NCBI RefSeq assembly: GCF_900188145.1
Contig: NZ_FZOJ01000009.1
Location: 97,961 to 161,960 of the forward strand
Origin: Anaerovirgula multivorans
GTDB lineage: Bacteria > Bacillota > Clostridia > Peptostreptococcales > Natronincolaceae
Reading direction: 5' to 3'
Length of the DNA stretch: 64,000 nucleotides
Shown here one piece after another: positions 1 through 8,450 of the stretch (positions within the stretch are counted from its first letter, which is position 1; each line of letters opens with the position of its first letter). A model generated the notes under the pieces. It made no database searches and was not told the DNA's origin. It saw only the letters and a list, made by a program, of their open reading frames with translations. The position numbers and the translations under genes were made by a program.

Positions 1-181
1 AATCAGTTTTGGGATGAATATATTTTTTCATTGTTAAAGAGAGATAGGGAACGAAGTTAGTAGACACTTTCTTGTGAATCGCAACAGATGGAAAATACGA
101 AGTGAATATTCTAGATGATATATCACATTCGTAGAATATTACGTTTTATATGTAGTGTATGAATACCTACTTTATCTGAAT
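1..181. other. Intergenic, no gene recognised
   Basis: I see no convincing reading frame here. An imperfect inverted repeat around 112-148 (GAATATTC against GAATATT) could fold, but it has no T-run. The 3' part of a gene lying outside the window cannot be excluded. Confidence 0.3.
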
Positions 182-234
182 AAAAACTTCCTTGAAATAT
201 AATGTTTAATCAGAATATTTCAAGGGAGTTTTTT
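182..234 (-). terminator. Rho-independent terminator of the flavodoxin-family gene
   Basis: Inverted repeat with arms AAAACTTCCTTGAAATAT and ATATTTCAAGGGAGTTTT around a short loop, flanked by A/T runs on both sides. It lies immediately after the stop codon of the minus-strand gene at 249-902 and can act in both directions. Confidence 0.7.
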
Positions 235-248
235 ACTTAGTTAATATA

Positions 249-902
249 TTACTTTATTAAGTTTACACCTAGTCCAAATGCTTTTTGGCAATCTATAGGA
301 AATTGAGCTTTTCTATGTGCTGCTTTTTCTTCTTCAGAGAAGATTTCCATTTTATATTTTGAATAATCATCAAATTGATAAGTATTATTTGAATACATAA
401 CCAATGGTTTTGTAAATATTTGTTCAATATAAGCTCCAATGTGATTGAATGTTTTTAAATAACCAACTTCATTCATTATTTCTTCTGGAACATTCATTGT
501 ATAAATAAATGCTGTTGACATCTTCTTTGGTGCAATTGAAGAATGGTTCTTATCATACACTAAATATTGAAATATCAGTCTTTCTAAAAATGACTGTAAT
601 TGACCTGTTATATTACCCAAATATATTGGAGAGCCAAAGATAATACCATCAGCCTCAGATAACTTTTCTAAAACTTCTTTAATATCGTCTTTTACTGTAC
701 ATTTTCCATAACTTTTACCGCCAAGTCTTTTGCAGGCAAAGCAGCTTATACATCCAGTATAGTTTAAATCATATAAATTAATTATTTCTGTTTCAATTTC
801 CTTATCTTTTGCAGATTCTTTTACTCCATCTAAAGCTTTTTGAAGTAATGTAGCTGTATTTTTATTTTTTCTTGGACTTCCGTTAATAGCATAAACTTTC
901 AT
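249..902 (-). CDS. Flavodoxin-family NAD(P)H-dependent oxidoreductase
   Basis: A 217-residue cytoplasmic flavoprotein of the multimeric flavodoxin / FMN-reductase superfamily. The N-terminus reads INGSPRKNKNT, the phosphate-binding loop for FMN, and GSPIYLGNITGQ near residue 92 is the second flavin loop. The CISCFACKR cysteine cluster near residue 51 is typical of iron-sulfur-flavoprotein relatives, although the full 4Fe-4S spacing is not clear. The start ATG has an AAGGAG site. It diverges from a broken HxlR regulator, a common regulator-target pairing. Substrate unknown. Confidence 0.85.
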   Translation of the reverse strand: MKVYAINGSPRKNKNTATLLQKALDGVKESAKDKEIETEIINLYDLNYTGCISCFACKRLGGKSYGKCTVKDDIKEVLEKLSEADGIIFGSPIYLGNITGQLQSFLERLIFQYLVYDKNHSSIAPKKMSTAFIYTMNVPEEIMNEVGYLKTFNHIGAYIEQIFTKPLVMYSNNTYQFDDYSKYKMEIFSEEEKAAHRKAQFPIDCQKAFGLGVNLIK

Positions 903-940
903 AGTAACACTCCTTTTTTCATTTTTCTTTACTTACTTCT

Positions 941-967
941 ATAATTATAACTTTATGTTATAATTAT
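941..967. promoter_or_regulatory. Perfect palindrome between divergent genes, candidate HxlR operator
   Basis: Arms ATAATTATAAC and GTTATAATTAT (11 bp, perfect) around TTTAT. It sits between the flavodoxin gene and the HxlR gene, where a regulator controlling both would bind. The AT-rich composition means part of the symmetry may simply be overlapping -10 elements. Confidence 0.45.
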
Positions 968-1054
968 ATATCATAAGGTAATAAATATAGAAGTACGCAC
1001 TTTTTTCTGTGTTAGTATAAAAATCATACCATTAAATTTAAAGGAGTTGTAATT

Positions 1055-1432
1055 ATGAATAATGATATGGATTGTAATGTAGGATTCCCAAATGATAATA
1101 TATATGAGACACAATGTCCTCTTCTATACGCATTAGAGGTTATTGGAAAAAAATAGAAGTTACCTATTATGTGGTACTTATTTGAAAATGAATTCACTAG
1201 ATATAATGAATTAAAACGAAAAGTTAAAGGCATTACTAATATGATGCTTACAAAATCTTTAAAAGAATTAGAAGAAAATAATCTTATTGTTAGAATCCAA
1301 TACGAAACGATTCCTCCTAAAGTTGAATATGCTCTAACAGAAAGAGGTAAAGCACTACTTCCTGCATTGAATGAATTGTCAAAATGGGGTGAAGAACAAC
1401 TTAAACTTGATAAGTCGAAATCAGATTTTTAA
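1055..1432 (+). pseudogene. HxlR-family regulator interrupted by an amber codon
   Basis: The frame opens at ATG 1055 after an AAGGAG site. It reads through CPLLYALEVIGKK to TAG at 1154-1156, then continues in the same frame as KLPIMWYLFENE and a complete winged-helix domain to 1432. HxlR proteins carry GGKWK at this place, as in the intact paralogue at 19573, so the stop replaces the conserved Trp (TGG to TAG). Without readthrough only 33 residues are made; an internal start at Met 1169 would lack helix 1. The rest is undamaged, so the lesion looks recent. A sequencing error is possible. Confidence 0.8.
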
Positions 1433-1507
1433 ACTCTTCTCATTTACTTTAACATGCATTCTTCTTATTTTGCGCCACTTTTTATAAATTATAAGGAGTT
1501 TGAAGTT

Positions 1508-1972
1508 ATGCTTTTAGGATATGCAAGGGTAAGTACCCAAGATCAAAATTTGGATAGACAGATAGATCAGCTAAAAGAAGCTGGCTGCGAGAAGATATTT
1601 CGTGAGAAGATCACTGCTACTAAAAAAGATAGGCCAGAACTTGATAGATTGCTTGATCAAATAAGACCAGGAGATACTATCATAATAAGTGAGCTTACTC
1701 GTTTGAGCCGATCCACTAAAGACTTATTTCAAATTGTAGAGCCGATCGAGAAAAAAGGTGCAAATATAAAGAGTCTGAAGGAAGTATGGGTAGATACTAC
1801 CACTCCTCAAGGGAAGCTGATGTTTACCATATTTGCTGGTATTAGCCAATTTGAAAGAGATTTAATTAGCCAGAGAACCAGAGAAGGGCTTGCCAGTGCT
1901 AGATCTCTGCCCCGCATCTATTGCTTTCTCTCCAGTATCAAGTTATACCATATTATGTTTTACAGGCAATGA
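1508..1972 (+). pseudogene. Serine recombinase (resolvase/invertase), 3'-truncated
   Basis: The ATG at 1508 follows AAGGAG and gives MLLGYARVSTQDQN, the resolvase N-terminus with the catalytic Ser of RVST. LTRLSRSTKDL, QGKLMFTIFAGISQFERDLISQRTREGL and the other catalytic-domain motifs are present. After GLASAR (about 1905) similarity to the family stops. The usual GRKGGR linker and C-terminal helix-turn-helix are replaced by about 22 unrelated residues. The protein would keep a catalytic domain but lack sequence-specific DNA binding. It is a relic of a transposon or invertible element. Confidence 0.8.
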
Positions 1973-2261
1973 ACTGCAGCTATCTAAGTGAAAAACATTA
2001 GAGTTTTTATTGCTTATACACTGTCCTGTTAAAGTTGATTCCACTATATTTTCTGCTTTAGCTTCAGTAGCGGAATTATCAACAGGAATACGAGAAGGTT
2101 ATTAATCAATTTCCAGTTTAGTAAGGTAGTTATGAGCTAGAAGAGAATAAGAAAGAATGTCCTGAAGCAGATTCCTTCAAAATACTTTATTGATAACTTT
2201 TTCTTTCCCTCGAAATTGTTAAAAATAGAGGTAAAGAGCAAGTGATCACTAAAATCAATTT
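1973..2261. other. Degenerate intergenic DNA after the recombinase
   Basis: No intact gene. A short coding-like plus-strand stretch (about 2022-2105, ending EGY and a stop) and the minus-strand relic that follows suggest decayed accessory DNA rather than regulatory sequence. Confidence 0.35.
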
Positions 2262-2420
2262 TCATGCTTACTAACTCCCTTGTAGCTTCTTTCGAATCAT
2301 CTATAAGTTTCATAATAACAGCATCTTTAACATATTTTTATTACCCTCAATATGAGATTCCAATTCTTCTAATACAACTTATTGATTAGGATAAAGCCTT
2401 CTTACCTCCTGCCATTTCAT
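2262..2420 (-). pseudogene. Relic of a small conserved clostridial hypothetical protein
   Basis: On the minus strand ATG 2420 reads MKWQEVRRLYPNQ, then an in-frame TAA, then VVLEELESHIEGNKN. After a one-base frameshift it continues VKDAVIMKLIDDSKEATREL. From memory this is the pattern of a small hypothetical protein common in Clostridia (MKWEEVRKLYPNQ...SHIEGNK...KEATREL). One stop plus one frameshift make it dead. Its function was never clear to me. Confidence 0.55.
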
Positions 2421-2620
2421 AAGAAACACCTCTTTGTTTTTAAGTATATATTCTCTATAGCATGTTTATAGCGTGGATTTAAACAAAAAGGATAAGAACA
2501 TGTAGAAATTAATGCAGGGATAGGGAGTCGAAAGTGGAAATAAATAATAAGGGTAAGATGAATTCCCTATTTGATAAAAAAACCGAAGCTAAGATTATTT
2601 ATATATAGGAGGAATAAACA

Positions 2621-2788
2621 ATGATCGAAAAATGGAGCGATATACTTATTGCTTTAGTCATTTTTGTATTTGTAATAACAATTGGAGGTTTGTATATAAC
2701 ACAATCGCAATATGGCTACACTGAATCGGCAATTTTGTATTTGGCTGGAGTTTTAGCAGCAGGATTATTTTGGATTGGAAGAAAATAG
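2621..2788 (+). CDS. Small two-helix membrane protein
   Basis: A 55-residue frame that starts at ATG 2621, 7 bases behind AGGAGG. It begins MIEKWSDIL and has two hydrophobic segments (about residues 9-25 and 37-52) separated by a polar TQSQYGYTES loop, ending GRK. The strong ribosome binding site and clean hydrophobic pattern support a real gene. No family recognised. It precedes two other small membrane-protein genes and may be co-transcribed with them. Confidence 0.6.
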   Translation: MIEKWSDILIALVIFVFVITIGGLYITQSQYGYTESAILYLAGVLAAGLFWIGRK

Positions 2789-2954
2789 CCCGCAAATAAT
2801 TGAATATCACTAGGGAATATAAGGATACTATTCAGTTCAATTGCTACTACATATTCTCTTTTAAAAACGTGCTTGAAAGAAAATGAGGAACTCAGAATAC
2901 CTTGTGTTGCTCTTAACTTTTTTTTAAACCTTTTATGGAGAGGAGAGATAGACT

Positions 2955-3149
2955 TTGATAAGTATAAAAAACAAGACCACTATTTTAGTAATAAGCTTAG
3001 TCATAAACTTGATATTACTGGTATTTTTAGCAGGATTTAATGTAGAAGTAGCAGACCACAACAATAGAGAATCAATCCGTACTTTAAAAAGCAAGGTGTT
3101 GGTTTTAACCGGCTCAACTTCCGAATACAAACCTATTCAAAAGGCGTAA
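2955..3149 (+). CDS. Small single-pass membrane protein, unknown
   Basis: 64 residues from a TTG start behind GGAGAGGAG. One N-terminal membrane anchor (TTILVISLVINLILLVFLAG) is followed by a polar tail of about 35 residues. The next gene begins 28 bases downstream with its own GGAGG site, so the two are probably one transcript. Nothing in the sequence tells its role. Confidence 0.5.
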   Translation: MISIKNKTTILVISLVINLILLVFLAGFNVEVADHNNRESIRTLKSKVLVLTGSTSEYKPIQKA

Positions 3150-3177
3150 TTGGTTTAGTAAGCGGAGGTCAAAAACG

Positions 3178-3714
3178 ATGAAAGATATAGGATTTTTTGA
3201 AATTGTTATATTAACAACCTTAGTTGTTTTAGTATATTTTGTCTTTAAAGAGTTGAACAGGAAGAAATATTTAGGTGAATTTATTTTACAAGCACCTAGA
3301 GATTTCGATATCAAAGCTTCGATGGGGTTTTGGGTTATTCTTGGTTGCTTTTGGATAATTTTTTTGATAGAAAGAGGGGTAAATATAAATCAATATGATT
3401 ATAGGCACCCTATAGGTACTTTAGGCCCTCCTATTTTGTGGATATTTATTTGCTCTCTTAATATATTAAAATGTATATATGATAAAGAGATGAGAGAAGA
3501 TGGAATAAGTAGCAAAGAGGGTTTTGTCTATTGGAGAGATATCATAAGCTATAGATGGACTGTAGATGAAGAATTAGAAATTACCTTTCAACCACGAACC
3601 CTCTTTACTTCAAAAAGAAAAATAACTAGAGTATGGACTATTTATAGAGAAGATCAGGAGAAGGTTGATGAAATATTTAGCTATCATATCAATACAAATC
3701 AAGAGAGAAAATAA
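3178..3714 (+). CDS. Membrane protein with C-terminal PH-like (DUF5673-type) domain
   Basis: 178 residues with GGAGG upstream. There are three hydrophobic segments (about residues 7-23, 51-66 and 81-95), then a soluble domain. In that domain EDGISSKEGFVYWRDIISY followed by a Trp-rich beta stretch resembles the small bacterial PH-like domains that follow membrane helices in proteins of unknown function. The family assignment is by pattern only. Confidence 0.6.
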   Translation: MKDIGFFEIVILTTLVVLVYFVFKELNRKKYLGEFILQAPRDFDIKASMGFWVILGCFWIIFLIERGVNINQYDYRHPIGTLGPPILWIFICSLNILKCIYDKEMREDGISSKEGFVYWRDIISYRWTVDEELEITFQPRTLFTSKRKITRVWTIYREDQEKVDEIFSYHINTNQERK

Positions 3715-3746
3715 ATTTATATGTAAAGGAGTTTATTTTCTCTTTA
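3704..3746 (+). terminator. Weak terminator overlapping the stop codon
   Basis: Arms AGAGAAAATAAA (3704-3715, including the TAA stop) and TTTATTTTCTCT (3732-3743) followed by TT. All-AT stem, so only moderate confidence. Confidence 0.4.
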
Positions 3747-3752
3747 CAAAAA

Positions 3753-3792
3753 TACGCCATGTTTACTTGTATGCACAAGTAAACATGGCGTA
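3753..3792. promoter_or_regulatory. 18-bp perfect inverted repeat upstream of gntR-chr genes
   Basis: Arms TACGCCATGTTTACTTGT (3753-3770) and ACAAGTAAACATGGCGTA (3775-3792) match at all 18 positions around a 4-base loop, with no T-run after it. It lies about 85 bp before the GntR gene. It could be a hyper-symmetrical operator, a processing or stability hairpin, or the relic of a mobile element. Confidence 0.5.
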
Positions 3793-3878
3793 TAATATTA
3801 ATAGGCAATACTTATATTAGGTATTATTAATTAAAAGAACTACAGATTTACTAATAAATTATCTAGGAGGAAAAAAGG

Positions 3879-4607
3879 ATGAAGAGCCTCAATAAGGAGA
3901 AGGGAATACCCTATTATTTGCAAATTAAAGAGATTTTAGAAGAAAGAATATTTAATAATATCTATCCGGTTAATTCATTAATGCCTTCAGAAACTGTCCT
4001 AGCAGAAGAATTTGGTGTTACAAGAGCTACTATCAGAAATGCTCTAAAAGAACTAAAAAATGCAGGACTTATTTATACAGAAAAAGGGAAAGGCACGATC
4101 ATTAAGTCCCCTAAAATTGAACAGAGCTTATTAAAATTTTATAGTTTTGGAAGGGAATTTAAAAACTCACCTTATGATATAGGCTCTAAAGTAATTAGCA
4201 AAGAAAAAATAACACCTACGCTGGATTTAACTGAAAAACTACAAGTTGATGAAAAAAGTTTTCTTTTTAAGGTTGAAAGGCTACGATTGTTTAATAGCAT
4301 TCCTATGATACTTGAAACATCTTATATTCCCGAGTATATAGCTGGAAATATAATCAACGAAGATTTAGAGAATAAATCGATATATGATCTCTTGGAAGAA
4401 AAATATGGTGTCAAAATTATTAAAGCTAAAGAATATATTGAGCCCAAAATATCTGATGAAATTGAGGCAAACTTGCTTGAAATCCCACGGCAGTCTCCTG
4501 TCTTTTATACAGAGAGGATTACTTTGGCACCAGGAAATAAGCCTGTTGAGCTAAGACGAAGTATTATTAGGGGAGATAAATTTAAGTTTTATACAGAACT
4601 TTATTAA
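3879..4607 (+). CDS. GntR-family regulator with UTRA domain (HutC subfamily)
   Basis: 242 residues. The N-terminal winged helix (about 9-75) has PYYLQIKEILEERI, MPSETVLAEEFGVTRATIR and the wing EKGKGTII, standard GntR landmarks. Residues about 95-238 form a UTRA effector domain, with LRLFNSIPMILETSYIP and a closing RSIIRGDKFKFY. AGGAGG precedes the start. The stop is followed at once by the chromate-transporter genes, so it most likely controls them. HutC members usually sense small sugar or amino-acid metabolites, so an anion ligand would be unusual. Confidence 0.9.
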   Translation: MKSLNKEKGIPYYLQIKEILEERIFNNIYPVNSLMPSETVLAEEFGVTRATIRNALKELKNAGLIYTEKGKGTIIKSPKIEQSLLKFYSFGREFKNSPYDIGSKVISKEKITPTLDLTEKLQVDEKSFLFKVERLRLFNSIPMILETSYIPEYIAGNIINEDLENKSIYDLLEEKYGVKIIKAKEYIEPKISDEIEANLLEIPRQSPVFYTERITLAPGNKPVELRRSIIRGDKFKFYTELY

Positions 4608-4622
4608 ATGAGGTGTAGAAAG

Positions 4623-5195
4623 TTGAAACGACGTATCTTAAAGTTATTTATAATTTTTTTAAAAATAGGTGCTTTTACCTTTGGTGGGGGCTATGCAATG
4701 ATTCCTCTGATCGAAAAAGAAGTTGTTGAAAAAAATAATTGGATTGAGAAGGAAGAATTTTTAGATTCTTTGGCTGCTTGTCAATCTGTACCGGGAGCTT
4801 TAGCTGTTAATAACGCTGTTTATATCGGCTATAAATTGGAGGGACTGCTAGGAGCACTTGCAGCAGCATTAGGAGTAATACTACCATCATTTTTTATCAT
4901 TCTAATTATTGCGGCCATTTTTACTACCATTAAGAGCTACTCCATTGTCAATGCAATTTTTATTGGGATTAGAGCTTGTGTAGTTGCTTTAATAGCCACA
5001 GCAGGGCTTCGTCTACTGAAAGATATGAAGAAAAAAAACATGTTCATGGTTAGTATGATAGTTATTAGTTTTATCAGTATTGCCGTTTTCAACATCAATC
5101 CATTCATTATCGTAGTAGTATCCTCTGTAGCTGGTATTGTGAAAAATCGTCTAATAAAGAATAAAAGAAAGAGGGCAAATCATGATATATTTTAA
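4623..5195 (+). CDS. Chromate-type anion transporter, first half (short ChrA)
   Basis: One of two half-length CHR-family membrane proteins. KIGAFTFGGGYAMIPLIEKEVV and the AACQSVPGALAVNNAVYIGYK stretch are the family signatures. I place the start at TTG 4623 behind GAGGTG (about 190 residues), because the ATG at 4608 directly abuts the gntR stop and has no ribosome binding site. Short CHR proteins work as heterodimers, and the partner overlaps by 14 bases. Chromate export is proven for some members only; sulfate or another anion is possible. Confidence 0.85.
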   Translation: MKRRILKLFIIFLKIGAFTFGGGYAMIPLIEKEVVEKNNWIEKEEFLDSLAACQSVPGALAVNNAVYIGYKLEGLLGALAAALGVILPSFFIILIIAAIFTTIKSYSIVNAIFIGIRACVVALIATAGLRLLKDMKKKNMFMVSMIVISFISIAVFNINPFIIVVVSSVAGIVKNRLIKNKRKRANHDIF

Positions 5196-5703
5196 ATTAT
5201 TTCTAGCATTCTTTAAAATCGGCATTTTTAGCTTTGGCGGAGGCTATGCGATGCTTCCACTGATAGAAAAACAAGTTATTTATCAAAATAATTGGATTGA
5301 TTACGAAGGTTTTATTGATATTATAGCTACCTCCCAAATGACACCAGGACCCATTGCTATTAACAGTGCCACTTTTATAGGCTATAAAATCGGAGGAGTG
5401 TTAGGGTCTATAGTTAGTACAATGGGAGTTGTTCTTGCACCGACGATTATGATTTTGATTTTATCAAAATATCTTCTTCAATTTAATAAATCTAAAACAG
5501 TGCAATCTATTTTTGAAGGTTTGCGTCCTGCATTAATAGGATTGATTTTAGCGTCAGCCTATTCTGTTGGAAAAACAAGTATTTTTGATTATACTACATT
5601 TTTAATTGTCACTTTAATGTTGATTATTATTAATAAAACTAAAATACATCCCATTGCTACAATTTTCGTTTCAGCATGTTTAGGTGTATTTTTCTATATA
5701 TAA
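5182..5703 (+). CDS. Chromate-type anion transporter, second half (short ChrA)
   Basis: 173 residues, paralogous to the preceding protein. KIGIFSFGGGYAMLPLIEKQV and TSQMTPGPIAINSATFIGYK repeat its motifs, with about five hydrophobic segments. Its start lies within the preceding gene (14-base overlap), which points to translational coupling and a two-subunit transporter. It probably answers to the GntR regulator at 3879. Confidence 0.85.
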   Translation: MIYFKLFLAFFKIGIFSFGGGYAMLPLIEKQVIYQNNWIDYEGFIDIIATSQMTPGPIAINSATFIGYKIGGVLGSIVSTMGVVLAPTIMILILSKYLLQFNKSKTVQSIFEGLRPALIGLILASAYSVGKTSIFDYTTFLIVTLMLIIINKTKIHPIATIFVSACLGVFFYI

Positions 5704-5713
5704 GAGGAAATTT

Positions 5714-5836
5714 ATGAATGAAATTACACTTAAGATTTTGGAGCTACAAGTAAGATGGTAAGGAATAATCATTTCCTTAGCTATTTTATTGGGAACAGTT
5801 CTAACTTTAGGGGAAGAAAAGGAGTTTAGAATTTGA
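5714..5836 (+). pseudogene. Possible relic of a short membrane protein
   Basis: A 41-codon frame behind GAGGAAAT starts MNEITLKILELQVRW, hits one TAA, then continues in frame as GIIISLAILLGTVLTLGEE to the TGA at 5836. The hydrophobic segment after the stop suggests a broken 40-residue membrane peptide. Chance is a real alternative. Confidence 0.25.
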
Positions 5837-5845
5837 AGGGGGGAG

Positions 5846-7003
5846 ATGATGTCAAAAAGAACAGTTAAGGAGGTTTACTTACTAAGAAGTATAGCTTGTG
5901 TATGTGTTGTTTTACTACATTCTATTACTAGAGTTGTAGAACTTTATGATTCGCAATTACCAAGCTATCAAGAAACTTCCTTAATGACTTTAAGATTATT
6001 GTTAACTTTTGGGACACCAATTTTCATTTTTTTATCAGAGTTTTTGCTATCTTACTCTTATACTGAGGAAATACCTAAAAATTTCATGAAAAAGAGAATC
6101 CAGCTTATTATATCACCCTATATCTCTATGAGCTTTATTTATGCAGTACTGATGACGCATGAGGCAAACAATTTTGTAGAAGGGACGATAATAAGAACCT
6201 TTGGCATGTATGTAATGAGGAACTTACTCTTTGGATTTTATAGACATGGATATTTTATCATTGTTGTTTTTCAATTCTATTTCTTACATTTGCTTTTGCA
6301 TAGACATCTAAGTAGCGCTTCACCTAAAAAGGTATTAAGTATTTCTCTTATGATTAACTTAATATACTTAGGATTCTTTAATTTTGTAGAACCTTTTAAT
6401 ATTCCCTATGGGCAATATATATGGCATGGTCTTTCCTGGGGTAGCTTTCTATCTTGGATATTCTACTTTGCATTGGGTTATTATTGTGGTAAGTATTATG
6501 ATGATTTTATTAAAATATTAAGATACCATAGAAGAAAAGTGATTTTCTTGCCTTTTGTTGCAGCAACAGTAGTAGGATATTTATATCTCAGTGAAGTTTT
6601 AACCATGAATGACTCAAAGAGAATCGATATGATATTTTTTGCCACAAGTATGATTTTTTTCATTTATTACATTGCAGTTAAAATAACGGATATACCCAGC
6701 ATATTTATAATTATTAGTCGTTTTTCATTTAGTATTTATCTTTTACACATGGTGTTTCTATATCTAGGGGTACAACTTGTTCAAAACACCTCTTATATAA
6801 ATCTACACCCCCTCTCTGTGTTGAGCCTGTTATTCATAGGAAGCATAGCAGCCTCTATTATAAGTACTCTTGTAATAAGTAAATTCAGCATAGGAAAATA
6901 TATTGTAGGACGTATTAATAGACCTAAGGAAACAGATATAAAACCCGTATCCAAGAAAACTGCATGGATTTCCAAGGAATTCATTGAAAATAACATTAAG
7001 TAG
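5846..7003 (+). CDS. Membrane acyltransferase, family 3 (OafA/YrhL type)
   Basis: 385 residues with about ten transmembrane segments. The N-terminus has LRSIACVCVVLLHSI, containing the family's conserved His in the first helix, and RHGYFIIVVFQFYFLHLL is a later conserved part. Such enzymes O-acylate surface polysaccharides using acyl-CoA. The start could be either of two adjacent ATGs (5846/5849) behind GGGGGGAG. The last few codons lie inside the 1.1-kb direct repeat that begins about 6988, showing that this junction is the ancestral context of the repeat. Confidence 0.85.
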   Translation: MMSKRTVKEVYLLRSIACVCVVLLHSITRVVELYDSQLPSYQETSLMTLRLLLTFGTPIFIFLSEFLLSYSYTEEIPKNFMKKRIQLIISPYISMSFIYAVLMTHEANNFVEGTIIRTFGMYVMRNLLFGFYRHGYFIIVVFQFYFLHLLLHRHLSSASPKKVLSISLMINLIYLGFFNFVEPFNIPYGQYIWHGLSWGSFLSWIFYFALGYYCGKYYDDFIKILRYHRRKVIFLPFVAATVVGYLYLSEVLTMNDSKRIDMIFFATSMIFFIYYIAVKITDIPSIFIIISRFSFSIYLLHMVFLYLGVQLVQNTSYINLHPLSVLSLLFIGSIAASIISTLVISKFSIGKYIVGRINRPKETDIKPVSKKTAWISKEFIENNIK

Positions 7004-7110
7004 ATTTAATAAACATAATAGGGCAGCTGAATGAAATTTGAAATTTTTCTATGGTATGTTAACATAGGCACTGTATCAAAATATAATTTTAAAGATGGAA
7101 GGAGTTTTGT

Positions 7111-7818
7111 ATGTTTTCAAAAATAAATTTGTTTTTTATCGTTGTAGGGTTAGTAGGAATCCTTGTGATGGGGTGTACTTCTGGAGACGGTGGTTTAATC
7201 AATAATCTAGGTGAACTAGGTGATAAAGTAGCTACTGTTAATGGGGTAGATATTGGTATAGAGGTGTTTCAAGATAGTGTTGAAAGAATGCTTTTAAATT
7301 ATGAACAACAAGGATTTGATTTAGAAGAAGAAGGAGAAGCATTCTTAGAACAAATACAACAGCAAGCTATCAATAGCTTAGTTCAAGAAGAAGTACTGCT
7401 ACAGTCAGCGGGGCAAAAGGGGTATGAAGCTCCAGAGGAAATGGTAGAAGAAGAGTTTGCACAAGTAAAAGGGCAGTTTCAGACGGAAGAAGAGTTTCAA
7501 GCAGCCCTAGAAGCCAGCGGATTTACAGAGAATGAATTCAAAACAGCACTGGCTAATGACATAAAAATTACACAGTTTATAGATGGTGAAATAGAAGAAG
7601 TACTTGTAGAAGAAGATGAAGTGAAGGAAATGTATGAACAATATAAGGAGTCATTAGAGACACAGTTGGAGGAGACAGAAGAAGCTCAAGAAATCCCAAC
7701 CTTTGAGGAAGTAAAAAATCAGTTAGAAGCGGAAATTAAACAAGGGAAAGAGCAAGAGCAAGTAGGACAGATAGTAGAAAGATTAATGGAAAACAGTGAA
7801 ATTGAAATATTTATATAA
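7111..7818 (+). CDS. SurA N-terminal-domain lipoprotein, copy 1
   Basis: 235 residues. The lipobox VMGC at residues 19-22 (GILVMGCTS) predicts a lipoprotein anchored outside the cell membrane. VATVNGVDIGIEVFQDSVERML begins a SurA/PrsA-type chaperone domain of acidic helices, and QAINSLVQEEVLLQSAGQKGY is typical of that fold. No parvulin isomerase domain follows, so it is chaperone-like only. The protein is very rich in Glu. GGAAGGAG precedes the ATG. An almost identical copy lies 8.2 kb downstream. Confidence 0.85.
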   Translation: MFSKINLFFIVVGLVGILVMGCTSGDGGLINNLGELGDKVATVNGVDIGIEVFQDSVERMLLNYEQQGFDLEEEGEAFLEQIQQQAINSLVQEEVLLQSAGQKGYEAPEEMVEEEFAQVKGQFQTEEEFQAALEASGFTENEFKTALANDIKITQFIDGEIEEVLVEEDEVKEMYEQYKESLETQLEETEEAQEIPTFEEVKNQLEAEIKQGKEQEQVGQIVERLMENSEIEIFI

Positions 7819-7938
7819 AAAATAGGGGTTGTAGGGGATGAAATCCCCTGCCCGCCTTCAGGAAGGTGCTCAGACAGCTTTGCTGTCGTCGAAAGAAACC
7901 TAGCGTTTCCTAGCGAAAGCATCGAAGATGTTTTTTTT
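7812..7938 (+). repeat. Dispersed five-hairpin element, copy 1
   Basis: Successive mini-hairpins: GGGGAT-gaa-ATCCCC (7834-7848), CCTT-cagg-AAGG (7855-7866), GACAGC-ttt-GCTGTC (7873-7887), GAAAC-ctagc-GTTTC (7895-7909) and GCATC-gaa-GATGT (7919-7931) followed by seven T. Copies occur at 15968-16094 and 40907-41033. The last hairpin plus T-run may terminate transcription of the gene in front. Confidence 0.8.
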
Positions 7939-8191
7939 AGATGAGCCAATTGAATGGGATAACTTTAACACAGGAATAGATTCAATATCCTGAGTCGTTT
8001 ATTACATGTAGGTTTTGAACTATGCCCAGCTGATGTCCCATGGGAAAAAATCTCTGTATTTTTTAAGTATAGAAGCAATACGCTATTGTAAAGGGGTATT
8101 CCTTTGGGGAACGTTGCAAACACGAGACCGTTCTACGAAATGGGAAGTAAAGGCCGCGTGTCCATGCGCGGATTAAAGCAAGGAGGTGCTT

Positions 8192-8450
8192 ATAGATAAA
8201 TTACCAATTAAAAAGGATAGTTTTATTATTCGCAAAATGAATAGAGAAGACCTCGACTTTCGTGCGGACTGGCCTAGTTACCCTCCACCGTATGAAATGT
8301 TTGATGCATCGTTTAAAAATGGTATTTAATGAAACCGCACATTTAGTAGAGCTGACCCAGAGATAGCAATATCCACGATCTGCTAACAATATGTTTGGCG
8401 AGGGTGCTTTGAGGGCATGTATCAAGAGTTTTTTATAATTTATGGGAAAA
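8192..8450 (+). pseudogene. GNAT acetyltransferase relic
   Basis: Behind AAGGAGG the frame begins with ATA at 8192 instead of ATG. It then reads DKLPIKKDSFIIRKMNRED and FRADWPSYPPPYEMFDASF, the start of a GNAT domain, until two stops near 8327. A later piece, NNMFGEGALRACIKSFL, resembles the acetyl-CoA-binding FGxGxxxEAL region in another frame. Start-codon loss, stops and an internal deletion make this a pseudogene. It lies directly after the end of repeat copy 1. Confidence 0.65.

Larger units (their letters stand above)
6988..8092 (+). repeat. 1.1-kb direct repeat, copy 1
   Basis: Almost identical to about 15144-16248 (constant offset 8156). It covers the last codons of the acyltransferase gene, the SurA-like lipoprotein gene with its promoter region, and the five-hairpin element downstream. 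I see two substitutions: A/G near 7000, and ATC/ACC, giving Ile or Thr, at codon 30 of the gene. Homology stops after CTATTGTAAA at 8092. Confidence 0.9.

Noticed and set aside
1154..1156. TAG as a pyrrolysine codon in the HxlR gene
   Set aside because: HxlR proteins have Trp there and no pyrrolysine genes are visible; a TGG to TAG change is simpler.
8093..8190. GC-rich stretch after repeat copy 1 as an RNA gene or T-box
   Set aside because: It has a small CCGCG/CGCGG stem, but no T-box, tRNA or known riboswitch core could be recognised.
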